Part shown: positions 44,671 through 52,726 of the stretch, piece after piece
Numbering within the stretch: the stretch's first letter is position 1
How the letters are laid out: each line of letters begins with the position of its first letter
Origin: Bordetella genomosp. 12
GTDB lineage: Bacteria; Pseudomonadota; Gammaproteobacteria; Burkholderiales; Burkholderiaceae_B
Assembly (NCBI RefSeq): GCF_002261355.1
Contig: NZ_NEVU01000003.1
Coordinates: forward strand, 62,001 to 126,000
DNA: 64,000 nt
Reading direction: 5' to 3'
Program-made: the position numbers and the translations under genes
Notes under the pieces: model-generated
Told to the model about the DNA's origin: nothing
Database searches by the model: none
Seen by the model: the letters and a program-made list of their open reading frames with translations, nothing else

Positions 44671-45747
44671 TCAACCCAGCGCTTTGAGGACGGCGTCGCC
44701 CATCTGCGACGTGCTGACCTTGGTCGTGCCGGCCTCGTAGATGTCTGCGGTACGCAGGCCCTGAGCCAGCACCTTGCGCACGGCGGCTTCGATACGGTCG
44801 GCCTGACCCGCCTGTTCCAGGGAGTAACGCAGCAGCATGGCCGCCGACAGGATGGTCGCCAGCGGATTGGCCACTCCCTTGCCGGCGATGTCGGGCGCCG
44901 AGCCGTGGCTGGGCTCGTACAGACCCTGCCCGCTGGCATTCAAAGAAGCCGAAGGCAGCATGCCGATGGACCCGGTCAGCATGGCCGCCTCATCGGAAAG
45001 AATGTCGCCAAACAGGTTGCCGGTGACGATGACATCGAACTGGCGCGGGTTACGCACCAGTTGCATCGCGGCGTTATCCACATACATGTGCGACAGCTCC
45101 ACATCGGGATAGTCGCGCGCGGTCTCGATCACCAGATCACGCCAGAACTGCGAGGTCTCCAGCACGTTGGCCTTGTCGACGCTGCACAGTTTCTTGTTGC
45201 GCTTGCGGGCGGTCTCGAAACCCACGCGCGCGATGCGGCGCACTTCGGTCTCGGCGTAACGCATCGTGTCGTAACCCTCGCGCTCACCGGAGAACTGACC
45301 ATCGGCTGCGCTACGCACGCCACGCGGCGTGCCGAAGTAGATATCGCCGGTCAGTTCGCGGATGATGACGATGTCCAGCCCGGCCACGATTTCCGGCTTG
45401 AGCGAAGAGGCGCTGGCCAGCTCGGGATAGAGAATGGCCGGACGCAGATTGGCAAACAGGCCCAAGGCCTTGCGCAACCCCAGAATCGCCTGCTCCGGAC
45501 GGAACTCGCGCGGCAGACTGTCGTACTTCCAATCGCCCACGGCGCCGAACAAGACCGCGCGGGAAGACTTGGCCAACTCCAGCGTGGCGGGCGGCAAGGG
45601 ATGCTCGAACTCATCGAACGCGGCGCCGCCCACTTTGGCTTCGCTCAGTTCCAAGGGCAGATCCAGCGCCTTGAGGACACGCACTGCCTGCTCGACGATC
45701 TCCGGGCCGATCCCGTCACCGGGCAGGACTGCGATTTTCTGGGTCAT
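44671..45747 (-). CDS. leuB: 3-isopropylmalate dehydrogenase
   Basis: A 358-residue NAD-dependent decarboxylating dehydrogenase of leucine synthesis. It has [16 protein letters not shown] at the N-terminus, the substrate-binding [13 protein letters not shown] region near 90, [13 protein letters not shown] near 135, and [26 protein letters not shown] with the metal-binding aspartates near 240. A transcription terminator lies between this gene and leuD, so it may be partly uncoupled from leuCD. Confidence 0.95.
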   Translation of the reverse strand: MTQKIAVLPGDGIGPEIVEQAVRVLKALDLPLELSEAKVGGAAFDEFEHPLPPATLELAKSSRAVLFGAVGDWKYDSLPREFRPEQAILGLRKALGLFANLRPAILYPELASASSLKPEIVAGLDIVIIRELTGDIYFGTPRGVRSAADGQFSGEREGYDTMRYAETEVRRIARVGFETARKRNKKLCSVDKANVLETSQFWRDLVIETARDYPDVELSHMYVDNAAMQLVRNPRQFDVIVTGNLFGDILSDEAAMLTGSIGMLPSASLNASGQGLYEPSHGSAPDIAGKGVANPLATILSAAMLLRYSLEQAGQADRIEAAVRKVLAQGLRTADIYEAGTTKVSTSQMGDAVLKALG

Positions 45748-45766
45748 GGGACTTCCTCTAGATGGC

Positions 45767-45798
45767 AAAAAAATGCCGGGCATCACACCGATGCCCGG
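45767..45798 (-). terminator. Intrinsic terminator between leuD and leuB
   Basis: Minus strand: CCGGGCATC-GGTGT-GATGCCCGG, a perfect 9-bp stem, then CATTTTTTTG. It lies 27 nt after the leuD stop and 20 nt before the leuB ATG. It is inside what is otherwise a leuCDB operon, so it may set a lower level of leuB or mark a separate promoter. Confidence 0.8.
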
Positions 45799-45824
45799 TT
45801 TGCGTTATGCAGACGACCGGCCGA

Positions 45825-46475
45825 TCAGGCCACGGGCCGGCTCTCGAGCCAGGGATGGCGGGCCAGCCGCTCGGCTTCAAAGGCGCGGATCTTGTCAGAC
45901 TGACGCAGAGTCAGGCCGATGTCGTCGAATCCATTGAGCAGACAGTATTTGCGGAACGCATCGATATCGAAACCCATTTCGCGGCCGTCGGCGCCGATGA
46001 CGACCTGGCGCTCCAGATCGATCTTCAGCTTGTAGCCCGGAAAGGCCTTGACCTCGTCAAACAAACGGGCCACCTCGAGTTCCGTCAGAACGATGGGCAG
46101 AAGCCCGTTCTTGAAACTGTTATTGAAGAAAATGTCCGCGTAAGAAGGCGCGATGATGGCGCGAAAGCCAAACTGCTGCAAGGCCCAGGGAGCATGCTCG
46201 CGGCTCGAGCCGCAACCGAAATTCTTGCGGCCCAACAGCACCGATGCGCCCTGATAACGCGGTTGGTTCAGCACGAAATCCGGATTGAGCGGACGCTTGC
46301 TGTTGTCCATGCCCGGTTCGCCATGGTCCAGGTAGCGCAACTCGTCGAACAAGTTGGGCCCGAAGCCCGTGCGCTTGATGGACTTCAGAAACTGCTTGGG
46401 AATGATGAGGTCGGTGTCGACGTTCTCGCGATCCAGCGGCGCGACCAAACCTTCGTGAAATGTAAATGCTTGCAT
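45825..46475 (-). CDS. leuD: 3-isopropylmalate dehydratase small subunit
   Basis: A 216-residue swivel-domain subunit of isopropylmalate isomerase. Diagnostic segments are [14 protein letters not shown] near residue 19, [18 protein letters not shown] near 82 and [13 protein letters not shown] near 116. It follows leuC by 12 nt. Length matches the long proteobacterial type (about 200-215). Confidence 0.96.
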   Translation of the reverse strand: MQAFTFHEGLVAPLDRENVDTDLIIPKQFLKSIKRTGFGPNLFDELRYLDHGEPGMDNSKRPLNPDFVLNQPRYQGASVLLGRKNFGCGSSREHAPWALQQFGFRAIIAPSYADIFFNNSFKNGLLPIVLTELEVARLFDEVKAFPGYKLKIDLERQVVIGADGREMGFDIDAFRKYCLLNGFDDIGLTLRQSDKIRAFEAERLARHPWLESRPVA

Positions 46476-46487
46476 GAGAATCCCCGC

Positions 46488-47891
46488 TCAGCGATAGCTG
46501 CGCACGTCAACGAAATGGCCTGCCACCGCGGCAGCCGCGGCCATGGCCGGGCTGACGAGGTGAGTCCGCCCGCCCTGCCCCTGGCGACCCTCGAAATTGC
46601 GATTCGAGGTCGAGGCGCAACGCTCGCCCGGCTCCAGGCGGTCGGCATTCATGGCCAGGCACATGGAGCAACCCGGTTCGCGCCATTCAAAACCGGCGTC
46701 GACGAAAATTTTGTCCAGCCCCTCGCGCTCGGCCTGCTGCTTGACCAGGCCCGAGCCCGGCACCACCATCGCCTGGCGCACATTGGCCGCCACACGTTTG
46801 CCGCGCGCCACCGCGGCGGCGGCGCGCAAATCCTCGATACGCGAGTTCGTGCACGAGCCGATAAAGACCCGATCGACCCGGATATCGACCAACGGCGTAT
46901 TGGGCGTCAGGCCCATGTACTGCAGGGCACGCTCCATGCCGCTGCGCTTGACCTCATCCTTTTCGCGATCGGGATCAGGCACGCGGCCATCGACCGGCAG
47001 GACCATTTCGGGCGAAGTGCCCCAAGTGACCTGCGGTTTGATTTCCTGGGCGTTGACACGCACCACGCTGTCGAACTTGGCTCCCTCATCGGAGTGCAGA
47101 GTGCGCCAGTAATTGACGGCCTGATCCCACAGCACGCCGACCGGCGAGAAGGGGCGATTGCGGAAATATTCGATGGTTTTTTCATCGACGGCCACCATGC
47201 CCGAACGCGCACCCGCCTCGATGGCCATATTACAGACCGTCATGCGGCCTTCCATCGACAGACCACGGATGGCGCTGCCGGCAAATTCGATGGCGTGGCC
47301 CGTGCCGCCCGCCGTGCCGATGATGCCGATGATATGAAGCACGACATCCTTGGCGGTACAGCCGAAGGGCAATTCGCCATCCACGCTGATCAGCATGCTC
47401 TTGGCTTTCTTCATCAAGAGCGTTTGCGTGGCCAGCACGTGCTCGACTTCGGAGGTGCCGATGCCAAAGGCCAACGCGCCCATCGCACCGTGCGTGCTGG
47501 TGTGCGAGTCGCCGCAAACCACGGTCATGCCAGGCAGGGTTGCGCCCTGCTCCGGGCCGATCACGTGCACGATGCCCTGACGCAGATCCGTCATCCGGAA
47601 CTCGGTGATACCGTATTTATCGCAGTTGCTGTCCAGCGTATCGACCTGCAGACGCGAGACCGGATCGGCGATCCCCTGAGCACGATTGAGCGTGGGGACA
47701 TTGTGGTCAGCCACGGCCAGATTGGCGCTGATGCGCCAGGGCTTGCGACCGGCGATGGTCAAGCCCTCGAAAGCCTGGGGGCTGGTCACCTCGTGCAAGA
47801 GGTGACGATCGATATAGAGCAGACAGGTACCGTCTGTTTCCTGATGGACGACGTGCGCGTCCCAGAGTTTGTCGTAAAGGGTTTGGGCCAT
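46488..47891 (-). CDS. leuC: 3-isopropylmalate dehydratase large subunit
   Basis: A 467-residue aconitase-family subunit carrying the 4Fe-4S cluster. The cluster cysteines are in [12 protein letters not shown] (near 347) and GCSMCLAMN (near 407-410). [31 protein letters not shown] near 129 is also typical. The start [15 protein letters not shown] was chosen over 18 unconserved upstream residues. It heads the leuC-leuD-leuB-asd-fimV-truA-trpF series. Confidence 0.96.
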   Translation of the reverse strand: MAQTLYDKLWDAHVVHQETDGTCLLYIDRHLLHEVTSPQAFEGLTIAGRKPWRISANLAVADHNVPTLNRAQGIADPVSRLQVDTLDSNCDKYGITEFRMTDLRQGIVHVIGPEQGATLPGMTVVCGDSHTSTHGAMGALAFGIGTSEVEHVLATQTLLMKKAKSMLISVDGELPFGCTAKDVVLHIIGIIGTAGGTGHAIEFAGSAIRGLSMEGRMTVCNMAIEAGARSGMVAVDEKTIEYFRNRPFSPVGVLWDQAVNYWRTLHSDEGAKFDSVVRVNAQEIKPQVTWGTSPEMVLPVDGRVPDPDREKDEVKRSGMERALQYMGLTPNTPLVDIRVDRVFIGSCTNSRIEDLRAAAAVARGKRVAANVRQAMVVPGSGLVKQQAEREGLDKIFVDAGFEWREPGCSMCLAMNADRLEPGERCASTSNRNFEGRQGQGGRTHLVSPAMAAAAAVAGHFVDVRSYR

Positions 47892-47951
47892 GGATATGCT
47901 CTGCTGTTGGGCAAACCGCCTGCGGCCATCGGGGCCGTGCGGCATGCAGCG

Positions 47952-48003
47952 ATTATGCCCAGGGTATCAAGCTAGTACAATTCAACCATTAATACTAGTA
48001 CAA
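47952..48003 (-). promoter_or_regulatory. leuC promoter with direct repeats
   Basis: Minus strand: -35 TTGTAC (47980-47975), 17-bp spacer and -10 CATAAT (47957-47952), giving a leader of about 55 nt. The 9-mer TTGTACTAG occurs twice, at 48003-47995 and 47980-47972, 23 bp apart. The nearer copy overlaps the -35. The arrangement suggests a regulator site that controls leucine synthesis. Confidence 0.65.
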
Positions 48004-48515
48004 ACACTACCCCCCTCGCTCTCGGAAAGACAGCGTCCGCCCCGCTGACCATAGCCGCCGGCCCCATGGGCGGTCTTCGCAGAGATCGCTGTTTATGAAG
48101 CATTTAGGAAGATATACTTACGTGTCACGATTCCGGCGAGGCTGACCGTTGGCGATGGCATTGCAACGATGCGAAATATTTCAATTCAATTGCAATATAT
48201 AAATCTGCCGCCTATCGCGCCCTCGCCCGTTACTGAGCTTCATGTCGGCAAACATGTCATGCATCACGTCGAGAGTTATCGATAACGCAGGCCTGCGGGC
48301 ACTACGTCAGAGAGACGTGGTTGTATCGAACAATCCGGGAGCAAGGTCCCGCCCCCCTCAGTCTCGACGCCTCCGCCCTGCCACCCCTGCTGTTGGCTGC
48401 GGCAAACGCACCCTCCCCGACGGCGGTGTTTCGCTCCTGAACAAGCCCGCGCCCTTTGGAAACATCCGCGCATGATGGCCCAGGCCCGCGCCGATGCCCT
48501 GGCACCCAAGGAGCC
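48004..48515. other. Long non-coding spacer between leuC and the NarL-type regulator
   Basis: No gene is supported. The middle, 48100-48205, is AT-rich against its surroundings. It contains a perfect palindrome GAAATATTTC at 48173-48182 and a TATATAAAT tract at 48196-48204, so the promoter of the regulator probably lies here. That would give a 5' leader of up to 300 nt. AAGGAG before 48516 is the ribosome-binding site. Confidence 0.5.
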
Positions 48516-49154
48516 ATGAAACCAACGCCCGTCCTGTTGATCACCCATGACGACCTGCTTTGGCAGCATTGGCGCCAGTTGGATACGCGCTGGCTGCCCG
48601 CTCGCGGACGCCAGACCCATGACCTCGTGCGCTGGCGCGAGCAAGGCCGGGGCGTCGCGATGATCGACGCCGACTTGCCGCGTCGCCCCCATTGGCAGGA
48701 TCCGCGCTGGCCGCAGATGACACAGAATTTGGCCCTGGTCGTGGCCAGCCGCCATCCCAGTGACGAGCAAGGCACCCAGGCCCTGGGGGCCGGCGCACGC
48801 GGCTACTGCAACGGATACGCAGGCCCGTCAGAGCTGGGCCAGGCGCTCGGCGTCGTCGCCGAAGGCGGCATGTGGATGGGCAGGTCTTTAGTAGCGCGGC
48901 TGCTGCAGGCCAGCGACGGACGCACTCGTGCAGCCACGGACTGGGGAAGCGGCCTGCTGACTGAACGCGAAGCCACCGTCGCACGCCATGCGTCGGGCGG
49001 GCAATCCAATGCGCAAATCGCGGCGCAGCTTGGCATCACCGAACGCACCGTCAAAGCCCATCTGTCCGCGGTATTCGAAAAAGTCGGGGTTGCCGATCGA
49101 CTGCAACTGGCCTTGCTGGTGCACGGCGTGCGGCCCGCCAGAACCGGGCACTGA
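48516..49154 (+). CDS. Orphan LuxR/NarL-type regulator with atypical receiver
   Basis: A 212-residue regulator. The receiver-like domain (VLLITHDDLLWQHW, putative acceptor Asp in AMIDADLPRR near residue 50) lacks the usual Lys: the GARGYCNGY segment has Asn/Cys where GYLxK is expected. The C-terminal helix-turn-helix (LTEREATVARHASGGQSNAQIAAQLGITERTVKAHLSAVFEKVG) covers about 150-200 and is intact. No kinase is adjacent, so phosphorylation-independent control is possible. The start MKPTPVLL has an AAGGAG site. Confidence 0.82.
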   Translation: MKPTPVLLITHDDLLWQHWRQLDTRWLPARGRQTHDLVRWREQGRGVAMIDADLPRRPHWQDPRWPQMTQNLALVVASRHPSDEQGTQALGAGARGYCNGYAGPSELGQALGVVAEGGMWMGRSLVARLLQASDGRTRAATDWGSGLLTEREATVARHASGGQSNAQIAAQLGITERTVKAHLSAVFEKVGVADRLQLALLVHGVRPARTGH

Positions 49155-49167
49155 CTGCAGCGCAGCG

Positions 49168-49986
49168 CTAACGCCGCGCCTGCTCGTACAAGGGCAACAC
49201 GCGCTCGGATGCCTGCCGCAAATCGGCGATGCGGGTACTGGCCGACGGATGCGTGGACAAAAACTCCGGCGACGCCTGTCCGCTCTGGGCCGCGCCCATT
49301 TTTTGCCACAGCGTCACCGCGGCACGCGGATCGTAACCGGCGCGGGCAGCGAGCTCCAGACCCATCAAATCGGCCTCGCTTTCGTGCGTGCGGCTGTTGG
49401 GCAGGGTGAACATCACTTCGCTTAACCGCGAGCCCAGATCGGCGGCCTGCTGCGAGCCGGTCGCAATCGATAGAACCGACAGGCCGATATTAGTCGCCAT
49501 CTGTTGCGACACCCGCTCACGCGCATGCTCGCGCAAAGCATGGGCGATTTCATGGCCCAGCACGGCAGCCAACTCGGCATCCGTGGGTTTGATCTGGTTC
49601 AACAACCCGGTATAGACGGCGATTTTCCCGCCCGGCATGCACCAGGCATTGATATCGTCGGCCGTGATCATGTGGACTTCCCAGGCCCACTTGGCCGCGT
49701 CGGGCCGAAATACTGCGGTCTGGGCGATCAGTTTTTGAGAGATGGCCTTGACGCGGTTCAGTTGGGCGGCATCCTTGTCCAGCAAGCCTTGCGACTTCGC
49801 TTTGGCCAGCGTGTCACCGTACTGCTTGCTAGCCTCCTGCTCGAGCTGGGCCGTGGGCACCAGGCTGGACATGTATTGCGTACGATTGACGCCGATGGCC
49901 CCCGACTGGGTGGTGCTGATGCTGGCGCAGGCGGCCAAGACCAGCATCGCCAGCGGCGCACTCCATCGGCACAAGCCTGTCAGCAT
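49168..49986 (-). CDS. M48-family metalloprotease lipoprotein (LoiP/YggG-like)
   Basis: A 272-residue zinc protease. The lipobox LAAC (near residue 20) predicts a lipoprotein. The zinc site HEIAHALREH is near residue 143, with the third ligand Glu in THESEADLMGLELAARAGYDP near 203. E. coli LoiP cleaves aberrant outer-membrane-associated proteins. Whether this protein does the same is an inference. GAGGA precedes the ATG. It is convergent with the NarL-type regulator. Confidence 0.88.
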   Translation of the reverse strand: MLTGLCRWSAPLAMLVLAACASISTTQSGAIGVNRTQYMSSLVPTAQLEQEASKQYGDTLAKAKSQGLLDKDAAQLNRVKAISQKLIAQTAVFRPDAAKWAWEVHMITADDINAWCMPGGKIAVYTGLLNQIKPTDAELAAVLGHEIAHALREHARERVSQQMATNIGLSVLSIATGSQQAADLGSRLSEVMFTLPNSRTHESEADLMGLELAARAGYDPRAAVTLWQKMGAAQSGQASPEFLSTHPSASTRIADLRQASERVLPLYEQARR

Positions 49987-50012
49987 CGGATGTCCTCAAG
50001 AACGATCCAAAA

Positions 50013-51071
50013 TCAACCGCACTGGCCGCGATGGCGCAGGGCGTGGTCGGTCAGCACCAGCGCCAGCAGCGCTTCGGCAATGGGTGTCGCACGGATACCT
50101 ACGCATGGATCATGGCGGCCCAGGGTCTGCACCACGACCGGCTCGCCCGCCCGATTGACCGAGCGGCGCTCGACACGGATGCTGGAGGTAGGTTTGATGG
50201 CCAGCGACACCGTCACGGGTTGCCCGGTGGAAATGCCGCCCAGCACGCCGCCGGCATGATTGGACAGAAAACCGTCGGGCGTGATTTCGTCGCCGTGCTC
50301 GGAGCCACGTTGCGCGATGCTGGCAAATCCCGCCCCGATGGCCACGCCCTTGACGGCATTCAAGCCCATCATGGCATGCGCGATGTCGGCATCCAGGCGA
50401 TCGTAAATCGGCTCGCCCCAGCCGGCGGGTAAATGCTCGGCCACGACCTCGATGCGCGCACCGATGGAATCCCCGTCACGGCGCAGTTGGTCCATATAGG
50501 CCTCCAACTCGGGCAGCACGGCGGCATTCGGCGCGTAAAAGGGATTGTTGGGCACGTCATCCCACGAAACAAAGGGAATGTCGATAGGCCCGAGCTGGCT
50601 CATATAGCCCCGCACCTGCGTTCCGTACTCGCGCGCCAGCCATTTTTTGGCAATGGCCCCCGCCGCGACCGTCGGCGCAGTCAGGCGGGCCGAAGAGCGC
50701 CCCCCACCGCGCGGGTCGCGCTGGCCGAATTTCTTCCAGTAGGCGTAGTCGGCATGCCCCGGACGAAAGGTGTCGGCGATATTGGAATAATCCTTGCTAC
50801 GGGCATCGGTATTGCGGATCAGCAGACCGATGGGCGTGCCGGTCGTCACCCCTTCGTAAACGCCAGACAGGATCTCGACCTGGTCGGCTTCCTGGCGCTG
50901 CGTCACGTGGCGCGAGGTGCCCGGACGGCGGCGATCCAGTTCCTGTTGGATGTCGGCGGCCTCCAGCGGCAACCCCGGAGGACAGCCGTCCACCACGCAG
51001 CCAATGGCCGGACCGTGGGATTCACCGAAATTGGTGACGCGAAACAGAGAACCAAGGGTATTGCCAGACAT
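50013..51071 (-). CDS. aroC: Chorismate synthase
   Basis: A 352-residue FMN-dependent enzyme catalysing the last shikimate step. It has [18 protein letters not shown] at the N-terminus with the catalytic His (near 17), [25 protein letters not shown] near 46 and [21 protein letters not shown] near 121. The C-terminal VRRHDPC-type segment reads [17 protein letters not shown]. The GGRSSARETA box reads SSARLTA here, a mild variation. It is followed by the M48 gene after 26 nt. Confidence 0.96.
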   Translation of the reverse strand: MSGNTLGSLFRVTNFGESHGPAIGCVVDGCPPGLPLEAADIQQELDRRRPGTSRHVTQRQEADQVEILSGVYEGVTTGTPIGLLIRNTDARSKDYSNIADTFRPGHADYAYWKKFGQRDPRGGGRSSARLTAPTVAAGAIAKKWLAREYGTQVRGYMSQLGPIDIPFVSWDDVPNNPFYAPNAAVLPELEAYMDQLRRDGDSIGARIEVVAEHLPAGWGEPIYDRLDADIAHAMMGLNAVKGVAIGAGFASIAQRGSEHGDEITPDGFLSNHAGGVLGGISTGQPVTVSLAIKPTSSIRVERRSVNRAGEPVVVQTLGRHDPCVGIRATPIAEALLALVLTDHALRHRGQCG

Positions 51072-51108
51072 AGCGGATCTGCGAGGTACGTTTTTTGGGC
51101 AGACTCGA

Positions 51109-52473
51109 TTATGACACCGAAGACGCCAGAACCCGGATCTGGTGCGCGGGCACAGGGCGCCCCAGCAGAAAACCCTGCATGAAATGGCACCCCAGCCGGC
51201 TCAGGATGTCGCGTTGCGCTTCGGTTTCTATGCCTTCGGCCACCACCATCAGGCCCAGCGCCCGGCACATTCCCAGGAGTGCGGACACGACCTCCTGGCT
51301 GACCGTATCGGACTCGAGTTCAGCGATGAATCCCCGATCGACCTTCACCCAATCAATGGGCAGGCGACGCAAATGGGTCAGGCTGGAATAACCGGCGCCG
51401 AAATCGTCCAGCGCCACCTGCACGCCGCGCGCGCGCAAACCATTGAGCGTGGCCACATGCCGCTCGTATTGCAGGATAAAGAGCGACTCCGTGATCTCCA
51501 GTACCAGGCGATGCGGCGCCAGACGGGTGTTGGCCAGGGTATGGGCGACCTGGGTGGGCAGCTCCTCGGCATACATCTGGCGCACCGAGACGTTCACATG
51601 CAAACGCCAATGCGACGGCCAGGTCGCTGCGCGCGCGCACGCCGTATCGAGCACCCAGGCGCCCAGCCCCACGATCAGGCCGGTGCGCTCGGCCAGCTCG
51701 ATCGCGATGGCGGGCGAAACGTTGCCGTGCACCGGATGATGCCATCGCAACAGCGCCTCACAGCCCTCGATATTGCCGGTGCGGGTATCGAAGACGGGCT
51801 GATAATGGATCTCGAACTGGTCCATCGAAGACGAGGCCAGCGCGACGCGCAGATCGTGCTCCAAACCCTGGTAATGCCGCTGACGCTCCAGCATCGCCGG
51901 CTCGAAGACATTCCAGTGCGGCCCGTCCTCATCCATCTGCATGAGCGCAATCTGCACGCCGCGCTCCAGTTCATCGAAGCCATCGCCATGATCGGGGTAA
52001 GCGGCTGCGGCAATGCGAAAATCCACGATCAATGGCTGGCCGCGTAACTCATACGGCCAGGAAAGCTGTTCGAGGATGTGCGGCGCAAATTCGGGGATTT
52101 CCCAAGCCTGGGCGGCGGGCGCCCAGATCAGAAACGAATCGCTGGCATACCGCGCCACCAGGAAGTCATCGGACTGCTGCTCCAGACGGGAGGCCACCAT
52201 GGCGAGCAAAGCCCGGTTATCCTCGACGGCCAACATGGCGCTCAAGGCCGGATGATGAATCAGCTTGACCAGAAAGACGGCCCCTTGGCCGACGCGGTGC
52301 ATCGAGCTTTGCGCGCGGCAGCGCAGGCTGTCGGGCGTCAAGGCAAGGGTGGAGGAATCGCGCGAGAGGCGGCGGCGCAGCCGATGCTCCCGGATCACGA
52401 AAAACAGAACGCAAATGGCAAACAGCACCACTCCCGGCAGCAGACACTGTCTCACCAGGTCATCCAAGCCCAC
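51109..52473 (-). CDS. Membrane EAL-domain cyclic-di-GMP phosphodiesterase (GTG start)
   Basis: A 454-residue protein. One N-terminal transmembrane helix ([16 protein letters not shown], residues 11-26) is followed by a degenerate GGDEF-like domain at about 65-190, with ASDSF where GGDEF is expected. A full EAL domain follows at about 205-450. Catalytic and metal-site motifs are intact: [44 protein letters not shown] and MQGFLLGRP. It should hydrolyse c-di-GMP. The GTG at 52473 has AGGGGG upstream. An ATG at 52518 is an alternative. It is divergent from the hybrid kinase at 52727. Confidence 0.88.
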   Translation of the reverse strand: MGLDDLVRQCLLPGVVLFAICVLFFVIREHRLRRRLSRDSSTLALTPDSLRCRAQSSMHRVGQGAVFLVKLIHHPALSAMLAVEDNRALLAMVASRLEQQSDDFLVARYASDSFLIWAPAAQAWEIPEFAPHILEQLSWPYELRGQPLIVDFRIAAAAYPDHGDGFDELERGVQIALMQMDEDGPHWNVFEPAMLERQRHYQGLEHDLRVALASSSMDQFEIHYQPVFDTRTGNIEGCEALLRWHHPVHGNVSPAIAIELAERTGLIVGLGAWVLDTACARAATWPSHWRLHVNVSVRQMYAEELPTQVAHTLANTRLAPHRLVLEITESLFILQYERHVATLNGLRARGVQVALDDFGAGYSSLTHLRRLPIDWVKVDRGFIAELESDTVSQEVVSALLGMCRALGLMVVAEGIETEAQRDILSRLGCHFMQGFLLGRPVPAHQIRVLASSVS

Positions 52474-52528
52474 GGAGCCCCCTCGTTTCAGCGAGCACAG
52501 CGTCCGTTTCTGTGGCACGGACCCATCC

Positions 52529-52617
52529 CTAGGGTGACCCCTAGCACCCCTAAATCAGGGATCAGCGGAATTATGCATGAAATGGCCTAAATAAGACTGG
52601 GTATTTGTCCCTAAATC
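52529..52617. promoter_or_regulatory. Repeat cluster between the EAL protein and hybrid kinase genes
   Basis: CTAGGG-TGAC-CCCTAG, a perfect 6+6 inverted repeat, is at 52529-52544. CCCTAAATC occurs at 52548 and again at 52609, 61 bp apart. The 253-nt spacer (52474-52726) must hold both divergent promoters. A TACAAT -10 candidate for the kinase lies at 52653. The repeats look like sites for a shared regulator, plausibly the response regulator at 55451. Confidence 0.45.
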
Positions 52618-52726
52618 CCCAATCTTTCTCCGCTGCACGGGACATTTGCCAATACAATCAGTAATGTTTTGATTCTTGCCGCCGAGATCAGGTGACGGCG
52701 AACCATGGACCCCCAACCGGCCCCCT

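Noticed and set aside
45762-47975. 737-residue open frame on the plus strand opposite leuB-leuC
   Set aside because: It is antisense to leuD and leuC, whose products are unmistakable. It has no signal or family pattern and arises from high GC codon bias.
48242-48475. 77-residue open frame upstream of the NarL-type regulator
   Set aside because: No ribosome-binding site, basic low-complexity composition, no recognisable pattern.
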